From NCBI RefSeq assembly GCF_033568475.1, contig NC_133123.1, positions 137,910,242 to 137,974,241 of the forward strand: 64,000 bases of DNA. The letters run 5' to 3'. Source of the DNA: Henckelia pumila (lineage: Eukaryota; Streptophyta; Magnoliopsida; Lamiales; Gesneriaceae). The position numbers were made by a program, and so were the translations under genes. This document shows, in pieces, positions 23,576 to 36,660 of the stretch. Below the pieces are notes generated by a model. It saw only the letters and a list, made by a program, of their open reading frames with translations. It was not told the origin of the DNA and ran no database searches. The stretch's first letter is position 1; every line of letters starts with the position of its first letter.

Positions 23576-24659
23576 AATTACTAAATCGATAAAATAGTTA
23601 TTTTTTAAATATTCTAAAATAAATTTTCAATTAATACATGTTTTTTTAACTCATATTTTTCTACTGACTATTAGAAATGTTTATTTTATTTTTATCATAA
23701 TTACTATTTAATTATGATAAATTTCTTTTTTTAAAAAAATACATCGTTTACACCATTATCAAAGTTTTTTTTATAACATTCATAAATCTTGATCAAAATT
23801 AGAAAAGTGAGAATTTGTTGAATTTGGTTTGATAGAAAAGTGAGAATTTGTTGAATATTGTTTTTTTGAATACTAAAATTAAAATTTGTGTATTATAATT
23901 TATTACGTGTAGAAGTACATAAGTCAATTATTTAATAATAATTACTGTTATTTGATCATTAAATAATTACTGCTATTGGATCGAACGTGCACAATTCTTT
24001 TTATTCTCAACCTAGTATTGTTTTTTAGCTAGCTCAAAAAAACTTTTAATGTAAATATTATTTTTTATTTTATTATTTATTCAGTTTAAGCTGTCAAAAT
24101 TGAACCAATTTGAGTTGATCGAAAAATATTGGATTAGATTTACATCATGTAATAATTATTTTGTAAAACTTTGATTTTTTAAAAATATTTTTTTATTGTG
24201 TTTAGTAAGTATATTTTTAATTTTTTACAATTAAACTTTCACATTTATAAATTATATATAAGTGAGATGTTGTTATCATGTATTTAAATCAAAATATATT
24301 GATTATTATTAAGTTTATTTAAATATTTTGTTAAAAAAATAAAAAATCTTTTTTTATTAAAAATAATTATTACATGATTAATTTTTTCGGGTAAAATTTC
24401 GGATCCAACTCGATCTGACCCGAACCCAAAAACTCAATCTAATCCGATATTTTTTTTGTCAACTTAGGTCGCGTGAAATTTTGACACCTCCTAGAACTGC
24501 ACAATAAATTAAATAAAAAATATTTTTTTATTAAAAATTTTTTTAAGAAAGACAAACAATTATAGGTTGGAAAAAAAGAATTTTTAACAAAATTTGAATA
24601 CTTTCCTAATTTATTAAAAAATCATGGATAAATTAAGTGTCAAATTTAAAACAAATATT

Positions 24660-27200
24660 ACATATTCCCAATCCTTCATCGCGCGCCATTCCACATCTGA
24701 CCACGTTACTTCTTCTTCTCTCCTCTAACTTTCCTATTCACTATTCACGTTGTCTTTCACCACCGATTACTCCGCCGTCGGTGATCGAAACTGAAATTTG
24801 AGAGTAGTTTCGGAATCCTCTCTTTAAGGGCTATTTCCCACTACCCGTTTTGCAAGCTTTCAAGCGCTTTTTTTCAAACCCAAATTCCGGTCGCCGCTCG
24901 TTTCTCAGTCATCTGCCGTCGCCGACACTACCGAGGACCAACGTTATTTAGTTATTTGGCTGATCTATTTCGTATATTTGAGGTATATTTGAGGTATATT
25001 CGAAAGTTAGGGTTTTAAGTTTGGGGATTTTTGGTTAATTCGAGTTTATATACTTGATATATGGATATTTGTTTGGTTAATTCGAATTTCATATTTTTCG
25101 GGATTTGTTTTTGAATTTTCAGAATATATACATTAGATTTTAACCGTTATTGAATGTAATTATGGAATATTTCGGTTTTTGAATGTGTTAGTTAGTATAT
25201 AAAAGTTCTGCATATTTAATTTCATATTTCGGAAGACTATAATTTCTTTGGTTGTTCTAGTAGTAGCATTAAATTTTGGTAGCTATGTCTCATTGGCAGA
25301 TCTTATCTGCATATTGGGTGAAATTTTACATTAAGAAAATAATTCGTCCTCGCTTTTAAAAGATGTCATGCAGTTCATTGAGTTGGCTATAATTTGCAAC
25401 TGGTCCCGAAGGATTAAAATCTAAAATGAAATTTCCACCTTTTTATTTTATATTTATTTTATATTATAATATGATGACAAGTTAGAAATATAAAATAGTC
25501 ATGTTTGCATCTGGCATTTTCCTGTGATGCAAGTAAGGAGTTCGAAAATATAGATTCAGTCTTTACTAAACTGTAGCTCGAGTTTGGTTGTTTGTGCTTC
25601 TTTCTAAAACAAAAAGAGCTTATTGAGACAATTTAAATGTTTAGTGCTTTTTTATTATTTACTCGAAGAATTCCAAAAATATGAAATGGGATTTATTTTG
25701 TGTATGATCTCTCTGATAAAATGTGAAATTATTTAGTTATGCAAAAGAAGGTGTATGTGCAAGCAGATTGTTTTACTTCATTTTCCACTAAAATGTTTGT
25801 CTATTTGAAGTTAGATATATGGATGATATGTCATTAAATACAAATACATGTGCTTCTGATTTCTAGGTATTGATTTTGTTTCTGAAATGTTCTGCTCAAT
25901 GAATATTGCTCTATCTTTTCTGGTGCATTTCATAGCAACTTGTGGTTGTCTAACAGATTAAGGTTAATAGTGAATAACATATTAAGGTTAATACTAACTT
26001 TGTTTAATTTGACATCCTTTTTGTTGAAGGATGGATACGAGGAAAACTTTTTATGTTCACGTTCTCGGTAGAATTGTATGTCCTTTTTATCAGTTGTGTA
26101 ATGTTGAGTATGTCAAATTTGTTTTCATATTTTGAATTTCATGTGCATCATCTGTAGGGTAAAATTGTATCGTGACACCCTTTTTCGAAGGGTAAAACGC
26201 TCTTACGAGGATTTCCAAGGTATTTTGGACTATTTACGGTATGTATGTTTTCGATGGTGTGTGCTCTATGTTTATGAGTAAATGATTTTGGGATATTCTA
26301 TATTTTATTTCAACCTCAGCTAGCCGATGATTTGGGACACGATGATCAGGGGAATTGCCTGTTCGGCTTATGATTCTATCTCCTATTATGGGCAGAAAGG
26401 TATTATGCTTCAACATTAAATTTATAATATATATATCCTTTCACTTTGTGTTGGATTTGGGTTATGTATGGAATATACAGATTTTATATTGCATGTCTAG
26501 GATGAAATGCAATTATACAATATGTAAGTAAAGACAATTTATGTTTGCAAGATTGTAGACTTTTTTGGTTAGAACTTCAAGTTCGATCTTAAGTTGTATT
26601 CCTTTATTTTGGTTTCAGGAGATCTGCGAGACTTCCTTTTCATATTACCAGGTTTTTGATTATGTGTTTTATTTCCTTTATTGAATCTTAAGTTTAATTC
26701 AGTTGTACTGTCATTGATTGGCCCGTAATTTGTTGTCTATGGTGTCTGAAGTGAGAGAAATATAATGAAGATAATTCTATTTGTTTTTTTTGTGTTCTCA
26801 GTGAGGTCCAATGTTAGTATTTGTGATGGATTTGTGACAAAGTTAGCTAAATAAGCCAATAACATAATTATATTCACATTGTATATTTGATGTTTATTTG
26901 ATTTATTATTGGTTGTAGCTATTATATTGAAGTCGATTGAAAATATCTAATTTTTTTAAGAATTTGTTTGAGTATAATTTCAAATTGCCAGAATATTTAA
27001 ATTAATATTTTCAAATTTTAGAGTTGTTTAAATTCTTCATTATATTATCGGTGTATTCATTTAAACAAACTAGCAGATTTGTTCGTTGTAGATCTGAGTT
27101 GGAAAGAAGCTCTTCGCATCTGTAGTCATGCCCGTGACTGCTTCAGCTATTTACTTCCTCATGATCAATCTTCGTTGCGATGTCCTTGTCAATCGTCTCA
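24660..27200 (+). other. Possible captured host gene fragment inside CACTA element
   Basis: The stretch opens with a pyrimidine-rich, GC-richer segment (24680-24960) that resembles a plant 5' leader. It then has short gene-like islands bounded by GT/AG dinucleotides: 26031-26075 (MDTRKTFYVHVLGRI), 26158-26238, about 26324-26398, 26620-26652 and 27090-27218. The islands do not join into one continuous frame with consistent phases, and I do not recognise the product. It may be a decayed captured gene (Pack-CACTA) or chance. Confidence 0.35.
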
Positions 27201-27214
27201 ATTGTGACGATGTC

Positions 27215-27560
27215 AGGTTAGTTTAACCACGGTATTTATAAAACCGTGGGTAGTTTAACCACGGATTTTTAAAAAACCGTGGCTAATTTAACCACGGTTT
27301 AATCAAAACTGTGGTTAATTTAACCACGGATTTTCTCAAACCATGGTCAATTTAGACACTGTTTTTCACAAAATCGTGGATAGTTTAACCACGATTTTTT
27401 TTGAAAACCGTGGCTAATTTAACCGCGGTTTAATCAAAACTGTGGTTAAACAGTTAATTTAACCACGGTGGATTTAGCCACGGTTTCAAAAACCGTGGCT
27501 AAAACCGTGGTTAAATTTTTTAACCACGGTTTTAGCCACGGTTTTGGGCGTGGTTAAAAC
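27215..27560. repeat. Right subterminal palindrome array of CACTA element
   Basis: About 345 bp of the same CCACGG/CCGTGG words as the left array but with 'aatttaacc' spacers. It ends 18 bp before the right terminus. Confidence 0.85.
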
Positions 27561-27578
27561 CAAAGAATTTTTGTAGTG

Positions 27579-28207
27579 ATTGGGGAAAAATTAAATTGGA
27601 ATGTAGTAGCTAGCCCTCTTAATTTTTTATTATCTTATTAAAATAATTATGTGGAAATGGGAATTAAGCATATATATACGATCGGACAAATTGCGATTAA
27701 GCACATGCATATATATATATATATATATATTCATGTATCTTGAAGCAGTTTATTTTTATTCATTATAAATTAGTCGATTAGATTTATAATCATTAGCATT
27801 AATTTTTCGCAGGTAGTGATGACTTACAAAATTGTTGGCAAATAACTTTTCCCCCCACCCTTAATTTTTATATTTGATAATTGAAAGACTATGTTTCATA
27901 GTTTAAAATACTTTATCGATAGGTTTCAAAATAAAAATAAATAAAAATACTTTATTGATATTTTCAAATTTCAGTTTAAAAAACCCTTAAAGATTCGATA
28001 GGTGGATAATCGTGTCTTGTCTTAAAAGTGTTATGTTTTTTCGGAAAAATCACTTTCGGTAAAGATAATACGTAGGTGTTTGGATTTTAGGTTTCTGCTT
28101 CAGCTTCTAGTCTAAATTTGTTTGAAAAAGAGTTCTCTAGCTTTTAGTTTCTATGCAAAAGTAGATTGTTCATACTTTTTTCGGGGGAAGAAATGCAAAA
28201 TCTTTTA
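27579..28207. other. AT-rich intergenic DNA
   Basis: It has a (TA)n tract at about 27711-27730 and no coding or recognisable element. It lies between the CACTA right end and segmental copy B. Confidence 0.5.
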
Positions 28208-28925
28208 TATCCGCACTCGTCGTTTTAATGTATAATCTAGTGCTCAAACAAACTAATAATGACAATTATTATAGCGATTTGTGTGAAAATAATTTTTGAA
28301 GGCGACTAGATTTTGTTCCTATTTGTAATTTTGGAGTTGGAGCTAGCCCAAGGAAATTATCAATCACTTACATTAAACAACATATTTAATCCTTTGATCA
28401 GTTTTCATATATGTTCTCAGTAATCGGTCTTTTAATTTATTGAAGTAATATTTTAGTTTTTTAATTTTATTAATTTTTATCAATTTTCTGATATCACGTC
28501 ATCATTTTCTTATGTCCGTTAATATTTTCTGACATCGTATTAGATTTCGGACAAAACTGGAAAAAAAACTAAAATTACATAACTAAAACACAACTCTAAC
28601 AAATTAATTAAAAATCAAAATAAAAAACATGAAAACTTAGATAACTAAACTAACAATTTTTTCGTAACAATAACGCACTTAGTGTTTACACAATATAAAA
28701 ATTTTATTCAAACACAAATTTTAAATTTTTTTTACCTATAAAACATTGACTTTTTTTTAAAACAATTCCAAACGGAGCCTAAGTATTGAAATCATATGAA
28801 CGTTCCGTGTTCTTAAAAGCACTAGATTTTAATGCGTACGTAGCAAAGAAACTTATATTGGACGTCTAAATAAATAACAATTTCCATTAATATCTTTTGG
28901 CAATAACGTTACCTATGCGTTTTTA
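28208..28925. repeat. Segmental duplication, copy B (uninterrupted)
   Basis: It starts with the 21-bp word shared with 14189-14209 and continues without the Helitron-like element. It then follows copy A (21351-22520) in order to the final 'tttttacagct' (about 28919-28929). It lacks both MITEs found in copy A and so serves as an empty site for those insertions. Confidence 0.7.
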
Positions 28926-28929
28926 CAGC

Positions 28930-29790
28930 TAAATTAACATGCATTTATTAATTAATCATACACTAATAATTTATTTGTATGTTGCACAAAATTTAGTAAA
29001 CTGTAAGGCATCGTTTTAAAACAAAACCACAAAATCAATTTAGTTTCCAGCAAATTGCTTGTGTCACAATTTCCATTCATAAATATATTTTTTACACAAT
29101 ATTCTGATATTATTATTATTATTATATTACGTAAGACCTTGGAAACCACCAATCCATTTAATACCCCAGATAAAAATACCATATATTAAACAACAATGGG
29201 AATAATATTAATATATTTATTAAAAATAACCCCTTGAAACTATCGAACTAATTTTAAAAAACTTCTATACCCACTTAATTAATCATAATATATCTTAAAA
29301 CACTAAAATATATTTTTATGCACACAATTAGTGTGAATTAATTTATACCAAACGGTAAGTAAATCATGCAGGTACACAACGTTTTCTTGTTCGAAATCAA
29401 TAATTTAAGTTGGCAAAATTTGTTGCGTAGCTCAACATCTATAACAAAATTACATAAAATGACAATATAAATGAAAACAGCATAATTTCGTCACTATATG
29501 AAACAAATGTCGACGCATTAATTAATTGCATTCCACAAAATCTCGAACCAAATTTTCTTTGATGACAAAATTCTCTTGTCGTTAAAGTTATTTACTTCTT
29601 TGCTTCTAAGTTTTTTCTTTCTCATTTGCACACAAAAACTCACATGCATCGCTGCGTAATCTGTGTTTCAAGAAAGTTTTGATTCGGTGATTGCATGGAA
29701 AAGGAAGTATATCGACGCCTTTTTTTAAAAAAAGAAAGATTGCATTTAATTTAAATTCCGGATATGAATACTGGGGAGCAAGTAAAAAGG
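28930..29790. other. Intergenic DNA upstream of the beta-galactosidase gene
   Basis: AT-rich sequence without coding features. The only simple motif I see is a (TTA)n tract near 29105-29125. It presumably holds the distal promoter of the following gene. Confidence 0.4.
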
Positions 29791-29795
29791 AAGGG

Positions 29796-29815
29796 GTTTA
29801 TATATATATATATGG
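29796..29815 (+). promoter_or_regulatory. Candidate TATA region of the beta-galactosidase gene
   Basis: A TTTATATATATATATATGG tract lies 75-90 bp before the start codon at 29889, at a distance compatible with a TATA box and a short leader. Long TA runs are common in this window, so the assignment is weak. Confidence 0.3.
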
Positions 29816-29888
29816 ATAAATAATCTTAATTTCTGAGCATTTTTCAGAGGTGGGGTTTTTTTTTTTTTTGGAAAAAAGAAAGGTAAAA

Positions 29889-32800
29889 ATGGATCTCAGG
29901 TGGTGGTGGATTGGGTTGTTCGCGGCGGTGATCGGCGGCGGTGGCGGCTGTGGAGTGACGTATAATGGGAGGTCTTTGATTATTAATGGGGAGAGGAAGC
30001 TTTTGTTTTCTGGCTCCATTCATTATCCAAGAAGTACACCTGATGTATGTATATATATATTTTTCTCTGCACATTATTAGTTTTCAGTTTGTGTTTTCTT
30101 GTTCATGGTGTCTTAGAATTAACATTTGATTTGTCTTATACCAAGACTCATTTTTACATTTTATATAAAGGTTTGATCTTATGACATCTATGTGAGCATC
30201 ATTGAGGACGTCTGCTTTTTGACTCATGTGATGAAAATATGCATTTAATAGATAAAACGTCACTTCAACAATGTTCACATGAAGCGATTTCCATAATATT
30301 AATGTTTATTTTTACATATATAGAGCTCATGAGTATCAGTCCGTCGTGCGTTCATGAGGTCCATGCTCGCGAGCCTTAGCTAACTATGTGAATAATAAAA
30401 AATATCATGAGGCAACTATTAGATTTTAAAATCATCATTAATAGGATCGGAGCTAATAAATACTCGAATATAATATACTATGTGATATTGTGTTTTTCCA
30501 AGTGAAAAATTAAGAATATAATCTTAACTCTTACCAAGCTAGAGAAATGCATCAGAGAAGGATAACTCGAAATTCTAATCGAGAACATCGTTGAATTCTA
30601 TGTTACAGAAGATTATAGATGTATTACGAGCGTGTACACATTAGTTGTCACGTTTTATTAAATTGTATATTCGATCAAATTAAATACATTTATTCGTTTA
30701 TGGAGTTTGGCTTCAAAAATTTCGACAAAGACAATGATTTACTTTGTGGAGTAATTTCAATGCGCACAATTAGTGTATTGTTTAAATTTTTAGGTATAAA
30801 GTACACATTCCTCAAAATTGCACATAAAATAAAATTTTATATATTTTGTACATAATAATTTCTTTATATATATAAAAAATACAAATTTTTGCCGCTAACC
30901 GTACCGTGAGTCCAAAAACGTAGAATATTTTCCCCATAGATTTTTCCTCAATCGAACAGTCATTTACTAATATTTCAAATGTACGTATAGATGTGGCCAG
31001 CTCTAATTTCGAAGGCCAAAGAAGGAGGACTCGATGCAATTGATACTTACGTTTTTTGGAACCTCCACGAGCCCCGACAACGAGAGGTATACCATACCAA
31101 CTACATTACACATATATGCTAATTAATTAATAAATAATATGAAAATAAAAAATTATATTTTCATAAATCACTTTTTATGTTGGGTTTTCAGTATGATTTC
31201 AGTGGAAGACGCGATATAGTGAGATTTATAAAGGAAGTACAAGCTCAAGGTCTCTATGTTTGCCTTCGGATTGGACCTTTCATCGAGAGCGAATGGTCTT
31301 ATGGGTAACTATATTCTTAACAGTCCCTAATTAGGATTATAGAACCAAATTGTATTATACAACTTGATTAAATTCAAGTATACAATCAGGTCTGAATTGG
31401 TTTTGTAGAAGAACGTTTTATCAATGATCATGAGATTTCCTCTAGCAACATTTTTTCGGATGATTATATCGCACGAAGTTGATCTAGCCAGTGTGATTTG
31501 TAAATTATTGAAATATCTCAAGAGTAAAAAAAAAAAATGAAACGTAACACAAGTGCTTGTCTAAGAACAGTTTTCTTTTTGCAGAGGCCTACCATTTTGG
31601 CTACATGATGAGGTACCTCAAATTGTGTATAGATCCCATAACGAAGCCTTCGAGGTATTTTTAATTATTTATTTCATTGTACATTTCTTAGGCGAATTCA
31701 AGAAAATATCGAGTTATATATATATATCAAATAAATTCTTATGCTTCGTAATTCTCGTCCAATGATCCAATCTCGCAGCGTCACATGGAAAGCTTTACAA
31801 CAAAAATAGTGACCTTATTAAAGTCCGAAAATTTATTTGCTTCACAGGGTGGTCCAATCATATTATCTCAGGTGCAACTTTTTTTCTTCACCATCATTAA
31901 TTTATTTACTTTTAATTAATTTTAGTGGAGATTTTTTAATTTAATATATTGGATGTCTATTTTTTAAATAAAAATTTGTAGAATTAATTCAAAAGATTAT
32001 TATAAAACAGATCGAGAATGAGTACCAAAATGTTGAGAGAGCTTTTCGTGAAAATGGGCCTCCATATGTTCGATGGGCCGCAGAAATGGCTGTGGGCCTC
32101 AATACTGGTGTGCCATGGGTTATGTGCAAACAGGATGATGCTCCTGACCCAGTGGTAAAAGACTAATGCGCTTTAACTGATTATTGGGCCAGTTGGCCCA
32201 ATATTACGTATTGGCCACTAACATTAACATATACATTTTATATATTATAACAAAAATTGCAGATTAATGCATGCAATGGGATGAGATGTGGGGAAACGTT
32301 TGTAGGACCTAATTCACCAAGCAAACCGGCTCTTTGGACAGAAAACTGGACACATTTGTAAGATATAACCCGTCCATCGACCTTTTTTAAGGTCGCTGCC
32401 GCTCGTGTTTGAAATTTATTCTTCTTTTTTGCATGCGGAAAGCTACGACGTATACGGGAACATAACGAAAATAAGATCAGCAGAGGACATCGCGTATCAT
32501 ACCGCTCTGTTCATCATAAAAAAGAATGGGAGCTTCATAAACTATTATATGGTATATATATGTAATTTAAATTTAAGCATTGAATACTTTTTATGCTTCG
32601 CTGATGGATGTTTTTGTGTACATTTTTCAGTATCATGGCGGAACGAATTTTGGGAGGACGGCGGCTGGATTCATTATAACCAGTTATTATGATCAAGCTC
32701 CATTGGACGAGTATGGTATGTTATGCGAATATTTGTTAAAATTTTACTTCACCATGTATTGAAACAATTAATGACAAGAAAATGTTGAACTCTATGTGTA

Positions 32801-34845
32801 AAAATCATTTTTAGGTCTCATTAGGCAGCCAAAATGGGGTCATCTGAAAGAGTTACATGCTGCAGTGAAGTTGTGCTCACACACATTGCTTTATGGATCA
32901 CAATCTAATTTCACTTTAGGTGGTGAGCTACAAGAAGTAAGGATAAATTTGTTAAATCTTAGATGGTAAATTTTTTTTTAAAAAAAGAATTATAAATATA
33001 ATTTATTTGTTTGTTTCATTTGAAAACAGGCTTATGTATACCATCAAGATTCTGGAGAATGTGCAGCATTTCTTGTAAATAAAGATGCTTCAAAAGAAGC
33101 AGAGGTCCAGTTCCTAAATGTATCATACAATTTGCCTCCTAAATCAATCAGCATCTTACCAGATTGCAAGACCGTAGCATTTAATACAGCAAAGGTATAT
33201 ATGTACTTATTTACTCCATATCTAATCTTCTATATATCTATTGATGATTATATATAGCTCGCGAGCAACTCGAATTGGGCTCTGTTTTTCAATTTTTGTC
33301 ACTCGAACTTGACTTGGCTCGCGTGAACCTATAGTTTTTTATATGTCACAGGTAAGCACCAAGCCTAGCACAAGATTGGCGCGGCTAGCAGTGAAGTTGG
33401 ACTCATCAGAGCAATGGCAACAATCCAAAGAAGTCATTCCCGTATATGATGGAATCAAGTTATTTTCGAATACATTGTTGGAGCAAACAGAGACGACACG
33501 AGATGCATCGGATTATCTGTGGTACACAGCCAGGTAAAGTTGCGTGCTTTTCCCAGCCATGAAATCGCGATATGGCGGAATACATCTGAGCAAATATATT
33601 GTTGATTGTTTTTGTAACATCTTTGCTGCATGATCAGTTATTCGGTATCGACAAACACAACATCCATGCTCAGTGTTACGTCCCGTGGACATGTTCTACG
33701 AGCATTCGTCAATGGAGAATTTGTTGGTATACTGTTCAAGTACTTATAGTCATGCTGATATATATAATAGTTCATATGTTTAGAAAAATTGAAATATTAT
33801 ATATGTAAAAAATATATATTTTTCCAGGTTCTGCACATGGATTTTTTAGAAATCCAGGTTTTACATTAGGGGTCAGTGTCCCTTTAACCTGTGGAGAGAA
33901 CAACATTTCATTGCTCAGCGTTATGGTTGGGCTACCGGTACTATGCTACGTACTCTTACAATATCTCTGATAATATTATGAAGCATATTAATTCTTTAGG
34001 GTGTATTTGATATATTTATTAACTTGTATAACGATAGGATTCGGGGGCGTATATGGAGCGTAGAGCAGCTGGCTTGCAAAATGTGAGCATTCAAATAAAT
34101 GAAGAAGTGCAAAATATAACCAACTATTCGTGGGGATATCAGGTAAAAATTATTTTATTGCATAATATGCAGAAGATTTTGCCATATAAAAAAATGCTGA
34201 AAATCAGTTTCATGCAATAATATTGACTAGATTGGATTAGTCGGAGAAAGGTTACAGTTTTACTTGGGGGAAGATGCAAGCAGCGCGAAATGGGTCGATT
34301 TCTGTCCCACGCCTCAGCCACTTACATGGTATAAGGTAAGATTTAGTCGATCGTGTAAATTCTTTAATTTAATTTGCAACTTCATTGAACTAAACAAGAT
34401 GCATGGTTTCTTGGTTTTTAAGTCAAAATTCGACGCACCCGCTGGCACGGATCCGGTGGTGGTAAATCTTGGCTCGATGGGGAAAGGTGAAACATGGGTG
34501 AACGGCCAAAGTATAGGCAGGTACTGGATATCCTTTCGCACTCCCGACGGCTCGCCTTCACAGATACGGTACGCCAATATCATGTATTAGTCACAAGTTG
34601 GGAAAATATGTTTCAAGTACCACAACATGTTCTTTTTGCTGATTCATGATTATACGCACATGTATATATATGATTTCAGGTATCATATACCAAGATCCTT
34701 CCTCAAACCTACAGATAACCAGCTAGTGCTGTTTGAAGAAGAAACTGGTAATCCACTTGGAGTTATAGTAGAGACAGTATCGATAGCTAGTGAAGATAAT
34801 GGCAAGCATCATCGGAAGCGACGTTGGGGGAGAAGGTATTTATAA
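29889..34845 (+). CDS. Beta-galactosidase, glycoside hydrolase family 35 (BGAL16/BGAL6-like), 18 exons
   Basis: Removes terminal beta-D-galactose from cell-wall polysaccharides or glycoproteins in the apoplast. Exons: 29889-30044, 30991-31086, 31192-31304, 31585-31654, 31779-31871, 32011-32154, 32263-32357, 32443-32551, 32631-32715, 32815-32936, 33030-33194, 33352-33533, 33638-33726, 33828-33937, 34038-34142, 34231-34335, 34423-34568, 34680-34845. All introns are GT-AG and phases join into 716 codons plus stop. The first 22 residues form a Trp/Gly-rich signal peptide before [10 protein letters not shown]35 landmarks: [14 protein letters not shown] with predicted acid/base E180, WTENWT with predicted nucleophile E251, YHGGTNFGR, and the [14 protein letters not shown] domain. 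It ends with a basic tail and has no C-terminal SUEL lectin domain. A donor at 34836 with an acceptor near 34920 could give a slightly different end. Gene structure is confident; substrate and subgroup are inference. Confidence 0.94.
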
Positions 34846-36179
34846 TAAAAGGTTTATTAATATTTACTATGTATAAATTGTGAACATCATATAAATTTTG
34901 TTTGGTTTTTCATTCTCAGGTGCTTTAGGCGATGAGAAAATTTGCATGTATAGTTGAAAGGGTCAACATGGTACAGATTTCACAGCCATTTAGCAATGTA
35001 CAACATGCAAAATATATATAAGTTATTTTTCGGATCTCGTGTCTTTATAATTATCCTGTAACATGTTACTTTCCGTGATCTCGAATGAAAATTTCTCATA
35101 TATATATGTCATCGCATTCGATTGATATATCCTTTTTAGGAAGTGTCGATGCCACCCATGGGGTACCACGCTGCACCCTCACTGCAGCATCGATTTTTTC
35201 CCTTTTTGAATAGAAGACAGTATGTATCCATCAACCAAAGAATTGTCAAATAAAATTAACATTTATTAATTCATAATTTCAATTAAACCATAAGTTATAC
35301 CCATGAAAAGCCTCGTCAGATGTCAGCGTTTTTGGCTTCTTTGATCGATGGAGTAATTAAGTGAGCATCAAGGTTCGATTTCTCTTACTAAAATTTTTTC
35401 GGGTGAGGCATAGAGTTTGTCAAATATGATTTACCTGATTAATATAATTTGCACACTATGCACCAGCTACTTACTGTGTATATCAATTTTACCAATATAT
35501 ATAAAAAGGAAAATGCTACATGTACACATTGATTTACACACTGGGTTATACACTACACATGAAATTACAAAATTATCTCTCTACTTGATTTGAAAAAAAT
35601 CTTTCCAAAATACATTAAAGATATTTATGTCATTTCAAGTGCAACGTGTAATCCAACGTGTAATCCTCTATTTACACATAGCATCACCCATATAAAAATA
35701 ACGGACATGTAGAAGGTGTCGTAACAAACACATCTCACGTCCAAAAGAAACAGAAAAAATAAAAAGGAATAAATGGACGGCTTAATTATAGCGTCGATGG
35801 CTTGGGGATCCATAAACTTATTAGTTTAGGGGAAAAATGAAAGCAGTAAAAGCGAGGGAAAGATACGCAAAGTTCATTGAAATTTATTGATTTGACTATT
35901 AAGAATCCGATGTTAGCTAATTCATGGTTGATGTGTTATTCTAAATTTGGACTGAGATCTCGAGTAAATTTGTAATATAATTGTTACATAGAAAAAGTGG
36001 ATGCCATACCAGTTGATATGTAAAATTTGGGAAGGTTCGATCCTATCCCATGGTCCCATGGGGTAGGTGGAAGTATGTGAATCACAAAAGTCCACACCAC
36101 CTATGGGGTAATAGGACCGAGTTTTCCGTAAAGTTTGTATTATTTTTTAAAAGTGTTTCTAAATTTAAAACTTTATTTT
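34846..36179. other. Intergenic DNA between the beta-galactosidase and NRAMP genes
   Basis: It contains the probable 3' UTR of the beta-galactosidase (to about 35110), then AT-rich sequence without coding features. From about 35990 it resembles the stretch 47690-47760 beyond the other NRAMP gene, so the tandem duplication starts near here. Confidence 0.5.
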
Positions 36180-36499
36180 AGAGAAAATTATTTTTTTGGT
36201 CCTGTATATTTGTCACTTTGCGATTTCAGTCTTTTATATTTTTAAATTTCAGTTTTAGTCCTCTATCTTTATTTTTTTGGCAATTTTAGTCCTTTTTCCG
36301 ACGTAGCACAGACGTTGGCACCAATTCAGTGCTGATGTGGAGCTGACGTGTACAGTGACACGTAAGCATTTTCGAGTAAAAAAGGACCGAAATTATCAAA
36401 AATCGGAACATGCAAGATTAAAACTGAAATATGAAAACATATATAAAGGACCAAAATCGCAAAATGACAAATATACATAACTAAATTTGGAGTTTTTCC
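36180..36499. mobile_element. Foldback Mutator-like MITE, 320 bp
   Basis: Long inverted-repeat arms share 'ttgtcactttgcga' / 'tcgcaaaatgacaa'. Target duplications CTTTATTTT lie at 36171-36179 and 36500-36508. It belongs to the same family as 50213-50514. It lies just downstream of the NRAMP copy 1 stop and is absent beside NRAMP copy 2. Confidence 0.82.
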
Positions 36500-36660
36500 C
36501 TTTATTTTATTTTATCAAAAGTAAATGCACAACTTACAAAAGGAGTACTCAATAACTTACACCAAATCACAATAGTCCATATTGGGCTACTACAACTTTG
36601 AATTCTCACAAAAAACAAGCACATATCAACTTTCTCGTAAATTACTTCGCAAACACAATT

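Larger units (their letters stand above)
22918..27578. mobile_element. Non-autonomous CACTA (En/Spm) transposon, 4.66 kb
   Basis: The left end reads tACTACAAGAAAA (first C of CACTA mutated) at 22918, and the right end reads TTTTTGTAGTG at 27578. Perfect 3-bp target duplications ATT lie at 22915-22917 and 27579-27581. Both ends carry dense subterminal arrays built from a palindromic CCACGG-T(n)-A(n)-CCGTGG type unit. No transposase frame is seen between the arrays, so it would need a transposase in trans. The interior (24660-27200) looks like captured plant gene sequence rather than transposon sequence. Confidence 0.88.

Noticed and set aside
29844..30074. Minus-strand frames of 73-76 codons opposite the first beta-galactosidase exon
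   Set aside because: Antisense shadows; the plus strand has the start codon, signal peptide and conserved GH35 start.
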